From contig CALPZT020000091.1 in the NCBI GenBank assembly GCA_943328365.2, positions 1 through 6,621 on the forward strand: a DNA stretch of 6,621 nt, written 5' to 3'. How positions within the stretch are numbered: the stretch's first letter is position 1; each line of letters starts with the position of its first letter. This document shows, one piece after another, positions 1-5,820 of the stretch. This stretch comes from Bifidobacterium breve. Its GTDB lineage: Bacteria; Actinomycetota; Actinomycetes; S36-B12. A model generated the notes under the pieces. The model saw only the letters and a program-made list of their open reading frames with translations. It was not told the origin of the DNA and searched no databases. The translations under genes and the position numbers were made by a program.

Positions 1-69
1 ATCTGCTAGTTCCTGTTGCATGTGCTGCCCCTCGGTTGCGCTCGGCCCTGGCCATCGTCCGGATAATCG

Positions 70-98
70 TTCGGTCCCCAACGATCTCGGAATAGTAT
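70..98 (+). promoter_or_regulatory. Possible promoter for the amidotransferase gene
   Basis: A TAGTAT hexamer at 93-98 resembles an actinobacterial -10 box. Seventeen bases upstream lies TTCGGT at 70-75, a poor -35 match. The position, about 45 bases before the start codon, fits a short leader. Only the -10 half is persuasive, so this is a guess from spacing and sequence. Confidence 0.3.
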
Positions 99-143
99 GT
101 CAAGCGTGCTCGCTCGGGGCCGGTTTGGGAGAGGATTCATCGC

Positions 144-869
144 ATGAGGGTGCTTTTCATGCAGCACGACCCCTTCAGTCCCCCTCGGCTCGTCGCCGAG
201 CGGTTCGAGGAGCTCGGGTTCGAAGCGGTGGAGGAGACCATCGTCGATGCGCACCTGTATGACACCCCCGGCGAAGCCACCCATGAGTTCCCTGACCCCC
301 GCGATTTCGACGTCATCGTGCCGATGGGGTCGCCCTGGGGTGCGTGGGACGACTCGAAGATCGGCTCGTGGCTATTGCCCGAGCTGCAGTGGCTTCGCGA
401 TGCCGACGCCGCCGGAGTGCCGGTACTCGGCATCTGCTTCGGCGGCCAGCTGCTCGCCCGCGCCCATGGTGGCAGCGTCGGCCGGGCGCCCGACTGCGAG
501 ATCGGCTGGACGAGCCTGTGGAGCGAGGACGAGTCGCTCATTGATCCTGGCCCGTGGTTCTCATTTCACTTCGACCGTTGGGAGCTTCCGCCAGGAGCGG
601 ACGAGATCGCGCGCACCTCGCGCGCATCGCAGGCGTTCACCCTGCGCAAGAACCTGGCGCTGCAGTTCCACCCGGAACTCACCGGCGACATGCTCGAGGG
701 CTGGCTCAACTCCCCCGGCGATGGCCGCAACCTCCTCATCGCCGACGGCCAGGACCCTGACATCCTCCTCGCCTTCACGAGGGCACAGGAGCCCAAGGCC
801 CGTCAGCGGGCGCACGGTCTCGTCGACAATTTCCTCGGGCAGGTCGCGGGCCTCGGCCACGTCGTCTAA
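144..869 (+). CDS. Class I glutamine amidotransferase-like protein
   Basis: This 241-residue protein fits stand-alone class I (triad) glutamine amidotransferases related to the amidotransferase part of GMP synthase. Such domains hydrolyse glutamine and pass ammonia to an acceptor, or act as related hydrolases, in the cytoplasm. Visible motifs: an N-terminal Rossmann-like start (MRVLFMQHD); an oxyanion-side loop MGSPWGAWDD at about 61-70; the nucleophile elbow GICFGGQ with Cys98; and FHPEL with His176 and Glu178 completing the Cys-His-Glu triad. Length is typical (about 230-250). The ATG at 144 is supported by GGAGAGG at 128-134, nine bases upstream. There is no synthetase domain, so the acceptor is unknown. 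The gene stands alone and converges on the lipoprotein gene at 901-2778, so no operon partner hints at a pathway. The family call is firm; the substrate is not. Confidence 0.92.
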   Translation: MRVLFMQHDPFSPPRLVAERFEELGFEAVEETIVDAHLYDTPGEATHEFPDPRDFDVIVPMGSPWGAWDDSKIGSWLLPELQWLRDADAAGVPVLGICFGGQLLARAHGGSVGRAPDCEIGWTSLWSEDESLIDPGPWFSFHFDRWELPPGADEIARTSRASQAFTLRKNLALQFHPELTGDMLEGWLNSPGDGRNLLIADGQDPDILLAFTRAQEPKARQRAHGLVDNFLGQVAGLGHVV

Positions 870-900
870 ACGACCGGTCGCGATCGAAGGTCTGCTCCTC

Positions 901-2778
901 CTACTGGACCGGCCCGGACTGCAGCATGAACACCGTGATCGCGTCGAAGTACAGCTCATTGAGGGCAAGGACCTGCGCTGCCGTGGCCTCAGGGGTTCCG
1001 GCCAGCGCCTGCGCTGCATCGGTGCCATACGCGGCAGCCCACACCGGAAGGCTCGCATCCAGGCCCCGCTGAGCGAGGAGTGCGGCAACCTGGTCGACGG
1101 CCTTCTTCGCTGTCGACATCGATGCGAGGAGGACCTCGGGCTGCTGGACCGCCGTAGGGTCTGCCCCGATACCGAACTGGTCCACGCCGAAGTTCTGGAC
1201 GGCAGCGATCAGCGAGGTGGTAGCGATGTAGTACGTCACCGCGACCGTCGCCTGCAGCAGTTCATCCGGAAGGGAATCCCTGTTGCTCGGGATGGCCGCC
1301 GCAGCGGCACTGAGGTTGAGTACCACGGGCAGGAGCAGGCCCACATCGTTCTCGCGGGCAAGTACGGCCGGATCCTGGCCGCGCATCACCACCTGCTGCA
1401 CGTAGTCCTGCTGAGCCTTCCCCGCTCTCGCGAGGAAGGTCGTGTAGTCCGAGAGATACGCGGTCACGGGTCCTGCACCAGGACTCGGCTGGGCCGGCGC
1501 AGCCTGAACGATTGCGAGTTGATCGGGGTAGTAGACGTTGATGGCGGTATCCACATCGGCGAGGATGCGCGCATATCGATCGATGCCCGCGGCATCCAAC
1601 GCGCCTGCGTCGATCTGCTGCTGAACTGACTGCAGGATGGAGTCGTTGTAGGCCAACCAGCTCAGGGCGTTCGGCAGGGTCAGCTGCTGCTCGTAGCCCA
1701 TGGCGGCGCCGAGTTGGACGCCCTGCGTCAACGCAGCCGAATTGCTGGCGGTCGAGCGCTTCAACCAATTAGTCAGCCAGACGGTCGCGCCAGTCACACC
1801 CGAGGCGGCCAACTGCGCCTGCGCATTCACCGAAGCGCCCTCGCGGACCGCCATATTCAGGCCCTGCATGCCGATGCCGTACGACGTTGCCACCTGGCCC
1901 GACTCGGCAGCGGACGTGGCCCGATCGAGAAGACCGCTCACGGCATCGGTCACCTGATTGGCGGGAAGTGCCGCTGCCTCGTCAGCGAGCAACGTGAGAA
2001 GTGCCGTGACCTGCCTTGCCGAGAGCTCCTGCACGGCCGGGGGCAGGACGAAGGGAGGAGCGGACGGGTAGGCGAACCTGTCGTCAGTGAACAACGAAAA
2101 GGCCTCTTGCACGTTTCCGACTGACCGGACTTCCAGGCCTAGGCGCTTGCCGACCTCGTCCGCGGACTCGACCGCATTCGTCTCCGGATTGCGAAGGCTC
2201 ATATTGGCCATGGGGAGCAGCACGGTTCGATACCCCTGATCGGCCGCCGCCTGCAGCTTCAGAGCTACGCCCCCTACGGGACCGATCGAACCGTCAGGGC
2301 TGATGGTTCCAGTCATCGTCATGTCACCACGGATTGGTGCACCGAGTAGGGCGGCCAGCACGCCCACCGTAAGGATGCCACCGGCCGACGGTCCGTCGAT
2401 CGGGCCGGTTACGCCAAAGTCCACATCGACTCGCCCAGGGTTGACGCCACTGACCATGGAACCCACCGCGGCGGCAGCCGCCGATGCGGCGGTCCACTGA
2501 GCACCCGCCCCCTGCGCTTTGATGTCCGCGAGGTCGATCGTGAAGAGTGCTGAGCCGTCCTTCGTGGCCCAGATCCGAGCGGGCTCGGTGCCGCTCGTGC
2601 CCGCTCCATCGTCAGCCCACAGGGCTGGGACTGTAATTTCGTATCCCTTGTCGCGGGCAACAGGTTCACGCAGACCCTCGGATGCCGTGAACGACGCAGG
2701 CGAACTGCACGCGGTGGCTCCGGCCAACACGCCAGCACACAGGGCAACAGTTGCGACCATGGACAGCATGCGTCTCAT
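901..2778 (-). CDS. Secreted lipoprotein with Lon-type (S16) Ser-Lys protease domain
   Basis: This 625-residue protein has a lipoprotein signal peptide: basic MRRM, a hydrophobic stretch, then a lipobox ending ATAC with Cys24. It should be exported and lipid-anchored on the outer face of the membrane. Residues about 90-200 resemble the Lon proteolytic domain. GPSAGG holds the candidate nucleophile Ser131, and GGVALK holds the general base Lys174. The 43-residue gap equals that of E. coli Lon (Ser679/Lys722). The motif is followed by the usual LQAAADQGYRTVLLP-type strand. No AAA+ ATPase, Walker motif or PDZ domain is visible. Residues about 215-625 are Ala/Gln/Leu-rich, probably helical, and not recognised. 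No good Shine-Dalgarno sits before the ATG at 2778; Met4 or Met7 are alternative starts and would keep the signal peptide. The dyad predicts ATP-independent proteolysis of envelope proteins; the target is unknown. Sure of the fold and lipobox, unsure of activity. Confidence 0.9.
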   Translation of the reverse strand: MRRMLSMVATVALCAGVLAGATACSSPASFTASEGLREPVARDKGYEITVPALWADDGAGTSGTEPARIWATKDGSALFTIDLADIKAQGAGAQWTAASAAAAAVGSMVSGVNPGRVDVDFGVTGPIDGPSAGGILTVGVLAALLGAPIRGDMTMTGTISPDGSIGPVGGVALKLQAAADQGYRTVLLPMANMSLRNPETNAVESADEVGKRLGLEVRSVGNVQEAFSLFTDDRFAYPSAPPFVLPPAVQELSARQVTALLTLLADEAAALPANQVTDAVSGLLDRATSAAESGQVATSYGIGMQGLNMAVREGASVNAQAQLAASGVTGATVWLTNWLKRSTASNSAALTQGVQLGAAMGYEQQLTLPNALSWLAYNDSILQSVQQQIDAGALDAAGIDRYARILADVDTAINVYYPDQLAIVQAAPAQPSPGAGPVTAYLSDYTTFLARAGKAQQDYVQQVVMRGQDPAVLARENDVGLLLPVVLNLSAAAAAIPSNRDSLPDELLQATVAVTYYIATTSLIAAVQNFGVDQFGIGADPTAVQQPEVLLASMSTAKKAVDQVAALLAQRGLDASLPVWAAAYGTDAAQALAGTPEATAAQVLALNELYFDAITVFMLQSGPVQ

Positions 2779-2849
2779 GGGCGAAGTCTGTCAGTACGCC
2801 CTCCGCTACAAGGGCTCGTCACCCCCGGGACACGAGATCGAGCCACGAT

Positions 2850-2866
2850 TGAGAAAAGGCTTCTCA
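2850..2866. promoter_or_regulatory. Inverted repeat TGAGAA-N5-TTCTCA upstream of the Lon-like gene
   Basis: A perfect 6-bp dyad (TGAGAA, AAGGC spacer, TTCTCA) lies 72 bases upstream of the start of the divergently read lipoprotein gene. It could be an operator for a dimeric regulator or a small hairpin. No known regulator consensus is matched and no T-tract follows. A dyad this short can arise by chance. Confidence 0.22.
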
Positions 2867-2961
2867 GCTCAGAGCCAAAGCAGAAGCCGTATTGCTCTCT
2901 CTACAGACCTAGACGTGGGAAGCGGCGAATGAAAACTCGTTTTGGCCTCGCGAGCAGAGTG

Positions 2962-3111
2962 CCACTGGGTAGTGATTTCAGGCCCGCCGGCCTCGGGCAC
3001 GGCAGTGACGATGCACTGCGTGATGGGGCCTGCACCGCTAGGCCCGCTGATCCGGGCCGCCAAGGAGCCCTGCCCTGCGGTGACGCTTTCGATCATTGGA
3101 GTCGCCGGCAG
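2962..3111 (-). pseudogene. Fibronectin type III domain remnant
   Basis: On the - strand, LPATPMIESVTAG followed by GPSGAGPITQCIVTAVPEAG matches the first half of bacterial fibronectin type III modules, which commonly run 'P-x-A-P-x-I-x-S-V-T-A-G ... G-x-P-I-T-x-Y-x-V-T-A-x-P'. Such modules are spacers in secreted or surface proteins. The usual aromatic residue before the 'VTA' strand is replaced by Cys. A TGA at 3112-3114 cuts the frame directly before the module. The same frame is open again upstream to about 3372 (ending VQALFQDNS), but I cannot recognise that part. After about 2962 the fold pattern is lost and the frame runs on to 2869 without FN3 features. I read it as a decayed fragment of a larger surface protein. 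It could also be a chance frame, but the pattern match is long. Confidence 0.5.
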
Positions 3112-3114
3112 TCA

Positions 3115-3470
3115 CGAGTTGTCTTGGAAGAGCGCTTGCACACCCAGCGGCGGTTGTTCGCTCACTGCCGGGCAGCGAGTCGGCATGGATCCCTGCGACG
3201 GGTTTCCAGTCAGCGATTCCTCGGCTTGAGTGGTGCTCCCCTGGTCTGCGGGCGCTGCCCAGTTGGAATTCCTCATGCCCGGCCGGGTCGGTTTCACCGT
3301 TGTCGAGTGCACGAATGGACGGCGGACGTCTGGCTGTGGGCAATTCCTGGAGACCATGGATGCTATGACCACGTTGGCGCGGTGGGGTCGGGCTGGTCAG
3401 GCCGAGCCATTTCGTCGTCGACTACCAGCGGTCTGTCGTTGAATTGGCTGGCGGTTCAGTGTGGAGGGAC
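3115..3470. other. No recognisable gene
   Basis: About 350 bases between the fibronectin-like remnant and the transposase tail hold only overlapping, mutually shadowing frames on both strands. None has a credible Shine-Dalgarno, consistent codon preference or recognisable motif. Given remnants on both sides, degraded coding DNA is the likeliest content. The - strand frame open at 3112-3372 may be an upstream part of the fibronectin-containing pseudogene. Confidence 0.5.
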
Positions 3471-3611
3471 TCACTGGGCCCTGTCGATGATGTCGGCCAC
3501 GGTTGTCTTCCAGATTAACGGCGTGGAGTTATGGTTCCAGTGGCTGGTCAAGCGCTGGATTGCATCTTCGAGCTCGGCGACGCTCGTACGTGTCCCGCGG
3601 CGCAGTCGGAG
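3471..3611 (-). mobile_element. IS630-family transposase, C-terminal remnant
   Basis: The last 46 codons of a - strand frame read LRLRRGTRTSVAELEDAIQ, then LTSHWNHNSTPLIWKTTVAD and IIDRAQ before a TGA at 3473-3471. This is the characteristic end of IS630/Tc1-mariner-like DDE transposases: 'LRRG-x-x-x-SV-x-x-L-x-x-x-I ... W-N-x-x-x-x-P-F-x-W-x-K-T-A-D-E-I'. The catalytic DDE core and N-terminal helix-turn-helix are absent. Upstream of 3611 the match stops in all three frames. The frame stays open to 4214, but only as antisense of the lipoprotein gene. It is therefore a scar of an old insertion, not an active element. I could not identify terminal repeats or a TA target duplication. Confidence 0.65.
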
Positions 3612-3641
3612 AGACTCTCGCGGGCGTGATTCACGAGTCTC
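3611..3641. repeat. Inverted repeat GAGACTC / GAGTCTC at the transposase remnant edge
   Basis: A perfect 7-bp inverted repeat, GAGACTC at 3611-3617 and GAGTCTC at 3635-3641, has a 17-base spacer. It begins where transposase similarity ends. It may mark a rearrangement end or be coincidental. Confidence 0.3.
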
Positions 3642-3659
3642 GTCTGGTGCTTGTCGTGT

Positions 3660-3701
3660 CGGCCGAGGTTCCCCGGGCTGAGTGCGCCGCACGCTCGGCC
3701 G
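3660..3701 (+). promoter_or_regulatory. Stem-loop in the leader of the first lipoprotein gene
   Basis: CGGCCGAG at 3660-3667 pairs perfectly with CTCGGCCG at 3694-3701. Inside lies a nested GTGC-GCC-GCAC hairpin. The structure ends nine bases before the ATG of a 29-codon mini-ORF. No T-run follows, so a classical terminator for incoming transcription is less likely than a structured 5' leader. No riboswitch family is recognised. CGGCCG is self-palindromic, which weakens the case for a single fold. Confidence 0.3.
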
Positions 3702-3710
3702 GGGGTAAAC

Positions 3711-3800
3711 ATGAAACTCTTGGACTCTTTGCGGCGTGTCGCCTTGGCCTGTTATGTTTTCATATCGTTTCTGCGGCTTCACTGGGTGCTGCCTGTCTGA
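3711..3800 (+). CDS. Possible 29-residue hydrophobic leader peptide
   Basis: ATG at 3711 follows a G-run (3701-3705) that could act as a weak ribosome-binding site. The frame encodes a basic start (MKLLDSLRR), a hydrophobic stretch (VALACYVFISF) and then LRLHWVLPV before TGA at 3798-3800. That stop overlaps the GAGAGG Shine-Dalgarno (3799-3804) of the lipoprotein starting at 3814, so translation could be coupled. It resembles a single-pass membrane or leader peptide. It may instead be a decayed signal peptide or chance. The second lipoprotein has no equivalent. Confidence 0.28.
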   Translation: MKLLDSLRRVALACYVFISFLRLHWVLPV

Positions 3801-3813
3801 GAGGCCATTCATC

Positions 3814-4380
3814 ATGGTTTGTTTGTCGAAAGGTCCTGGTGCGTTTCTAGCTGCTTTCTTGGCACTCGCCGCGATTGTCGCGGGATCAAGCGGCTGCTCG
3901 TCGAGTGATGAAGAGTCGCGGCAGGCAGGGAACCTCGGTACCCGCGTCTGCATTCTCAACAGCTGGACCGAGAAGGTGGGCGTCGAATACATCACCAAGG
4001 ACACCGACACCGGCACTGGTCCCCTCGGGCCGAGTATGCAGTCCTGTGCCGAAGGAACGGGGAAAATGATGGGAGACGTGGATGGTGAGCTCATGTTCCC
4101 GGCACCGACACCGGCGCTTGGCTTCCAGGCTAACAATCCTTGGACCGGTGCCCCCCGCTTCTCTCTCATTGAGTTCAACTCAAACGATCCGCACCGCCGG
4201 GACGGAAGCGTCAATTGCTTCGACGAAAGTTTCGACGTCGGCCAGACCCGCGTCTATGACAACGGGACCTTTCGGCTGTCCGTCGAGCGCCTTCCTGACG
4301 ATCAGTGGAAGGAGTTCAGCGTCATCATCGAGCCGAGCCAGGGGCAGCTCGTCGGCTACCCCTGCAAAAAATCTAGCTGA
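3814..4380 (+). CDS. Small secreted lipoprotein, paralogue 1
   Basis: This 188-residue putative lipoprotein has unknown function. I chose ATG 3814 because GAGAGG at 3799-3804 sits nine bases upstream and the product then starts with a compact signal peptide. An upstream GTG (3736) in frame would add an implausible N-terminus. The signal has a hydrophobic core (FLAAFLALAAIVAG) and lipobox SSGC with Cys28. The mature part starts acidic (SSSDEESRQAG), then has RVCILNSWTE (Cys46), QSCAEGT (Cys78), VNCF (Cys135) and a closing SVERLPDDQWKEF segment. The alternating hydrophobic pattern suggests a beta-rich domain with disulphides. It extends 14 residues past IIEP to GYPCKKSS, adding Cys184 absent from its paralogue at 4664. 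It probably lies on the outer face of the membrane. The antisense frame over it (to 3612) is a shadow. Confidence 0.82.
   Translation: MVCLSKGPGAFLAAFLALAAIVAGSSGCSSSDEESRQAGNLGTRVCILNSWTEKVGVEYITKDTDTGTGPLGPSMQSCAEGTGKMMGDVDGELMFPAPTPALGFQANNPWTGAPRFSLIEFNSNDPHRRDGSVNCFDESFDVGQTRVYDNGTFRLSVERLPDDQWKEFSVIIEPSQGQLVGYPCKKSS
3854..3968 (+). repeat. Duplicated segment, 5' block (partner 4707-4821)
   Basis: By hand alignment without gaps, this 115-base block matches 4707-4821 at about 100 positions. It covers the signal-peptide core, lipobox and first mature residues of both lipoproteins. Many differences are synonymous (for example CTC/CTT, GCA/GCG). It is direct evidence of tandem gene duplication at a spacing of 853 bases. 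Confidence 0.85.
4277..4335 (+). repeat. Duplicated segment, 3' block (partner 5142-5200)
   Basis: This 59-base block matches 5142-5200 at about 53 positions, ungapped, and encodes the shared SVERLPDDQWKEF region. The spacing to its partner is 865 bases, 12 more than in the 5' block. The net indel difference therefore lies in the divergent centre. The intervening part cannot be aligned confidently by eye beyond short words such as CAEGT and NPW-GAP. Confidence 0.85.
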
Positions 4381-4447
4381 CGTCTGTCATGTCACGACGA
4401 ATGCGTTTGAGTGGTTCAAGAAACCCTGTTGATGATCATTTCCTAGG

Positions 4448-4515
4448 GCTGCCCCCATTGACCGGGCGGCACTACCCCAGAAAACCATCAACCCGGCAAC
4501 TTGTGGTGGGGCAGC
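4448..4515. repeat. Inverted repeat GCTGCCCC / GGGGCAGC between the lipoprotein genes
   Basis: GCTGCCCC at 4448-4455 is the exact reverse complement of GGGGCAGC at 4508-4515, with 52 bases between. A nested CCGGG (4462-4466) / CCCGG (4492-4496) pair also exists. It might be a transcript structure ending the first lipoprotein message or the ends of a tiny element. There is no flanking duplication or T-tract. Confidence 0.3.
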
Positions 4516-4594
4516 GGGGGCTATGCGAGAGTTCGCCGCTCACCATGGAGAGTGCAAGCAAGACGTAGTCGTGCTCGCCGAGCCGTGTCGTCAT
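4472..4594 (-). CDS. Doubtful 40-residue ORF between the lipoprotein genes
   Basis: ATG at 4594 opens a frame beginning MTTRLGEHDYVLLALSMVSG and ending CRVDGFLG before TAG at 4474-4472. Its opening has a plausible amphipathic, coding-like composition. No Shine-Dalgarno precedes it and I recognise no family. It may be the start of a lost gene, since the frame dies inside the inverted repeat at 4448-4515, or chance. Confidence 0.15.
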   Translation of the reverse strand: MTTRLGEHDYVLLALSMVSGELSHSPRCPTTSCRVDGFLG

Positions 4595-4663
4595 CAACTG
4601 TGTTAAACAATGGTCAATTGATTTCGTGAAGAATCTGCGCGCACTCTACCTGAGAGGTGTCTC

Positions 4664-5206
4664 ATGTCGTTCTCTGTTTTGCGGCGTCCGCGCCTGTTTC
4701 TCGCGGCTTTCTTGGCACTCGTCGCGATCGTCGCGGGAGCGAGTGGTTGCTCGAAAAGTGATGAAGAGTCGCGGCAGGCGGGGAACCTTGGCGTCCGCAT
4801 CTGCATTCTCAACAGCTGGACTGAAACTGTGAGTGTCAGATACGCCATAGAGGACACTTCCACCCGGGAGGGCAATCTATCGCCGGGTGAGCAGTCGTGT
4901 GCCGAAGGAACGATGGCCACAGGCTGCGATGTGAATGGCGCGATTGTCTTTCCGGAGCAGGCAGTTACATCCGTATTCAATGCATCCATCTTCTCTGTCT
5001 ACAATCCTTGGGTCGGTGCGCCTGGCGCTTGGATCGATTGGCAAACGCTAAGGGGGCAGGAGCCGGACGTAATCTGCAGCCAAAAGCAACAAGGGTGGAG
5101 CGTGGGCCAAAAGTCCGGCTGGAGCAAAGGACCCGTGGTTGTGAGCGTCGAGCGCCTTCCCGACGATCAGTGGAAGGAATTCATCCTCATCATCGAGCCG
5201 GCCTAG
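4664..5206 (+). CDS. Small secreted lipoprotein, paralogue 2
   Basis: This 180-residue paralogue of the protein at 3814-4380 also has unknown function. ATG 4664 has GAGAGG at 4652-4657, six bases upstream. The signal peptide has a basic start (VLRRPR), core FLAAFLALVAIVAG and lipobox ASGC with Cys29. The mature protein shares SDEESRQAGNLG, ICILNSW (Cys47), QSCAEGT (Cys79), NPW-GAP, a central Cys138 and SVERLPDDQWKEF with paralogue 1. Residues about 82-160 are almost unrelated and include an extra Cys88 and a Trp/Gln-rich stretch. It ends at IIEPA, where paralogue 1 continues for 14 residues. It is probably lipid-anchored outside the cell. The 280-base gap and own Shine-Dalgarno suggest it could be transcribed separately. 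An A/T-rich patch at 4600-4636 is the likeliest promoter area, but I see no clear -35/-10 pair. Confidence 0.85.
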   Translation: MSFSVLRRPRLFLAAFLALVAIVAGASGCSKSDEESRQAGNLGVRICILNSWTETVSVRYAIEDTSTREGNLSPGEQSCAEGTMATGCDVNGAIVFPEQAVTSVFNASIFSVYNPWVGAPGAWIDWQTLRGQEPDVICSQKQQGWSVGQKSGWSKGPVVVSVERLPDDQWKEFILIIEPA

Positions 5207-5301
5207 CGGCATCGAGTTCGCGTTGGTACCTGCGTCGGACGGGACGGTGGAGGTGAGTGAGGGGGCGGTCGCGTGAGGCTCTGTGATTGCCAACAAAGGA
5301 A

Positions 5302-5321
5302 CGCGTGTTGGAGCACACGCG
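5302..5321 (+). terminator. Hairpin downstream of lipoprotein paralogue 2
   Basis: CGCGTGT (5302-5308), a 6-base loop and ACACGCG (5315-5321) form a perfect 7-bp stem about 95 bases after the stop of the second lipoprotein. It is followed by ATAGCCTAAAG, A/T-rich but without a T-run. It could be a weak or atypical transcription terminator or an RNA 3'-end structure. Confidence 0.33.
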
Positions 5322-5396
5322 ATAGCCTAAAGTTCATTGCTCTTTCTCGACACGGTGGATGCCCTGAAGACAGCTGATGGCGCTCGCTGATGTACC

Positions 5397-5474
5397 TCAG
5401 TGCCGCTCGGAGAGCGCGATGACGTTGCCGCCTTCGTCGAAGATCGTTTCCTTGGGCGGTCGGTAGTTCGGCAT
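5397..5474 (-). pseudogene. 25-codon coding-like fragment
   Basis: ATG at 5474 reads MPNYRPPKETIFDEGGNVIA then LSERH before TGA at 5399-5397. Codons end mostly in G or C and the residue mix looks like a real protein C-terminus. It lies in the same frame as the ORF at 5490-5744, separated by the TAA at 5492-5490 and five sense codons. It may be the tail of that gene after a nonsense mutation, or a tiny gene with GGG upstream as a weak Shine-Dalgarno. No family recognised. Confidence 0.22.
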
Positions 5475-5489
5475 GATTATCCCGGCGAT

Positions 5490-5744
5490 TTAAAGTCCCC
5501 AGCGCATACTCGTCATTGCGCGTTGCTCCTTGATTGTGGCGCAGGAGCCTGACGCTGCGCGAGATTCCGTGTCGGGAGTTGTGAGCAATGGGGCGTCCTC
5601 GGGAATGAATGTTTCCGGGGCCATCGCCTGACGCGTCGCCGCCAAGTCAGGCAAACACGCGTTATTCGAGTTGCAGACAATCGCATGCATGGGGAGTAAG
5701 TACACCTCGGGTGCCCCGGTTTTCTCAATGGTGCCATTGTTCAA
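5490..5744 (-). CDS. Hypothetical 84-codon ORF, possibly a gene fragment
   Basis: The frame opens with TTG at 5744 and has no Shine-Dalgarno. An internal ATG at 5690 (66 residues) has GAGGTG at 5708-5703, twelve bases upstream, a long spacing. The product contains MHAIVCNSNNACLPDLAATR, a Pro/Thr/Glu stretch (APETFIPEDAPLLTTPDTES) and a second Cys region (SGSCATIKEQ). There is no signal peptide or transmembrane segment. Composition is protein-like and readthrough of its TAA would join the fragment at 5397-5474 in frame. I favour a broken secreted or Cys-containing protein, but chance cannot be excluded. Function unknown. Confidence 0.27.
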   Translation of the reverse strand: MNNGTIEKTGAPEVYLLPMHAIVCNSNNACLPDLAATRQAMAPETFIPEDAPLLTTPDTESRAASGSCATIKEQRAMTSMRWGL

Positions 5745-5820
5745 ACTCGGTTGATTCCTGACTCGCTTTCATGCGTCACCTGAACTTCACCCTTGCAAGA
5801 TCCACCGTAGGTCCTTGCGC

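Noticed and set aside
871..900. Shared terminator between the convergent genes at 869/901
   Set aside because: CGACCGGTCG at 871-880 is a palindrome without a loop, and no stable stem with a T-tract could be drawn.
247..1629. A 460-codon + strand frame spanning both long genes
   Set aside because: It is very Arg/Ser-rich, overlaps the amidotransferase in another frame and the Lon-like gene antisense, and shows no domain. It is a typical high-GC shadow.
3230..3442. 70-codon + strand ORF
   Set aside because: No Shine-Dalgarno, no recognisable motif, and overlapping open frames on both strands.
3736..3813. Upstream GTG start for lipoprotein paralogue 1
   Set aside because: It would place 26 mixed residues before the signal peptide. 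ATG 3814 has a well-spaced GAGAGG and aligns with the start of paralogue 2.
3612..4214. Long - strand open frame continuous with the transposase tail
   Set aside because: Upstream of 3611 it has no transposase similarity and mostly lies antisense to the lipoprotein at 3814-4380, whose signal peptide, Shine-Dalgarno and paralogue are convincing.
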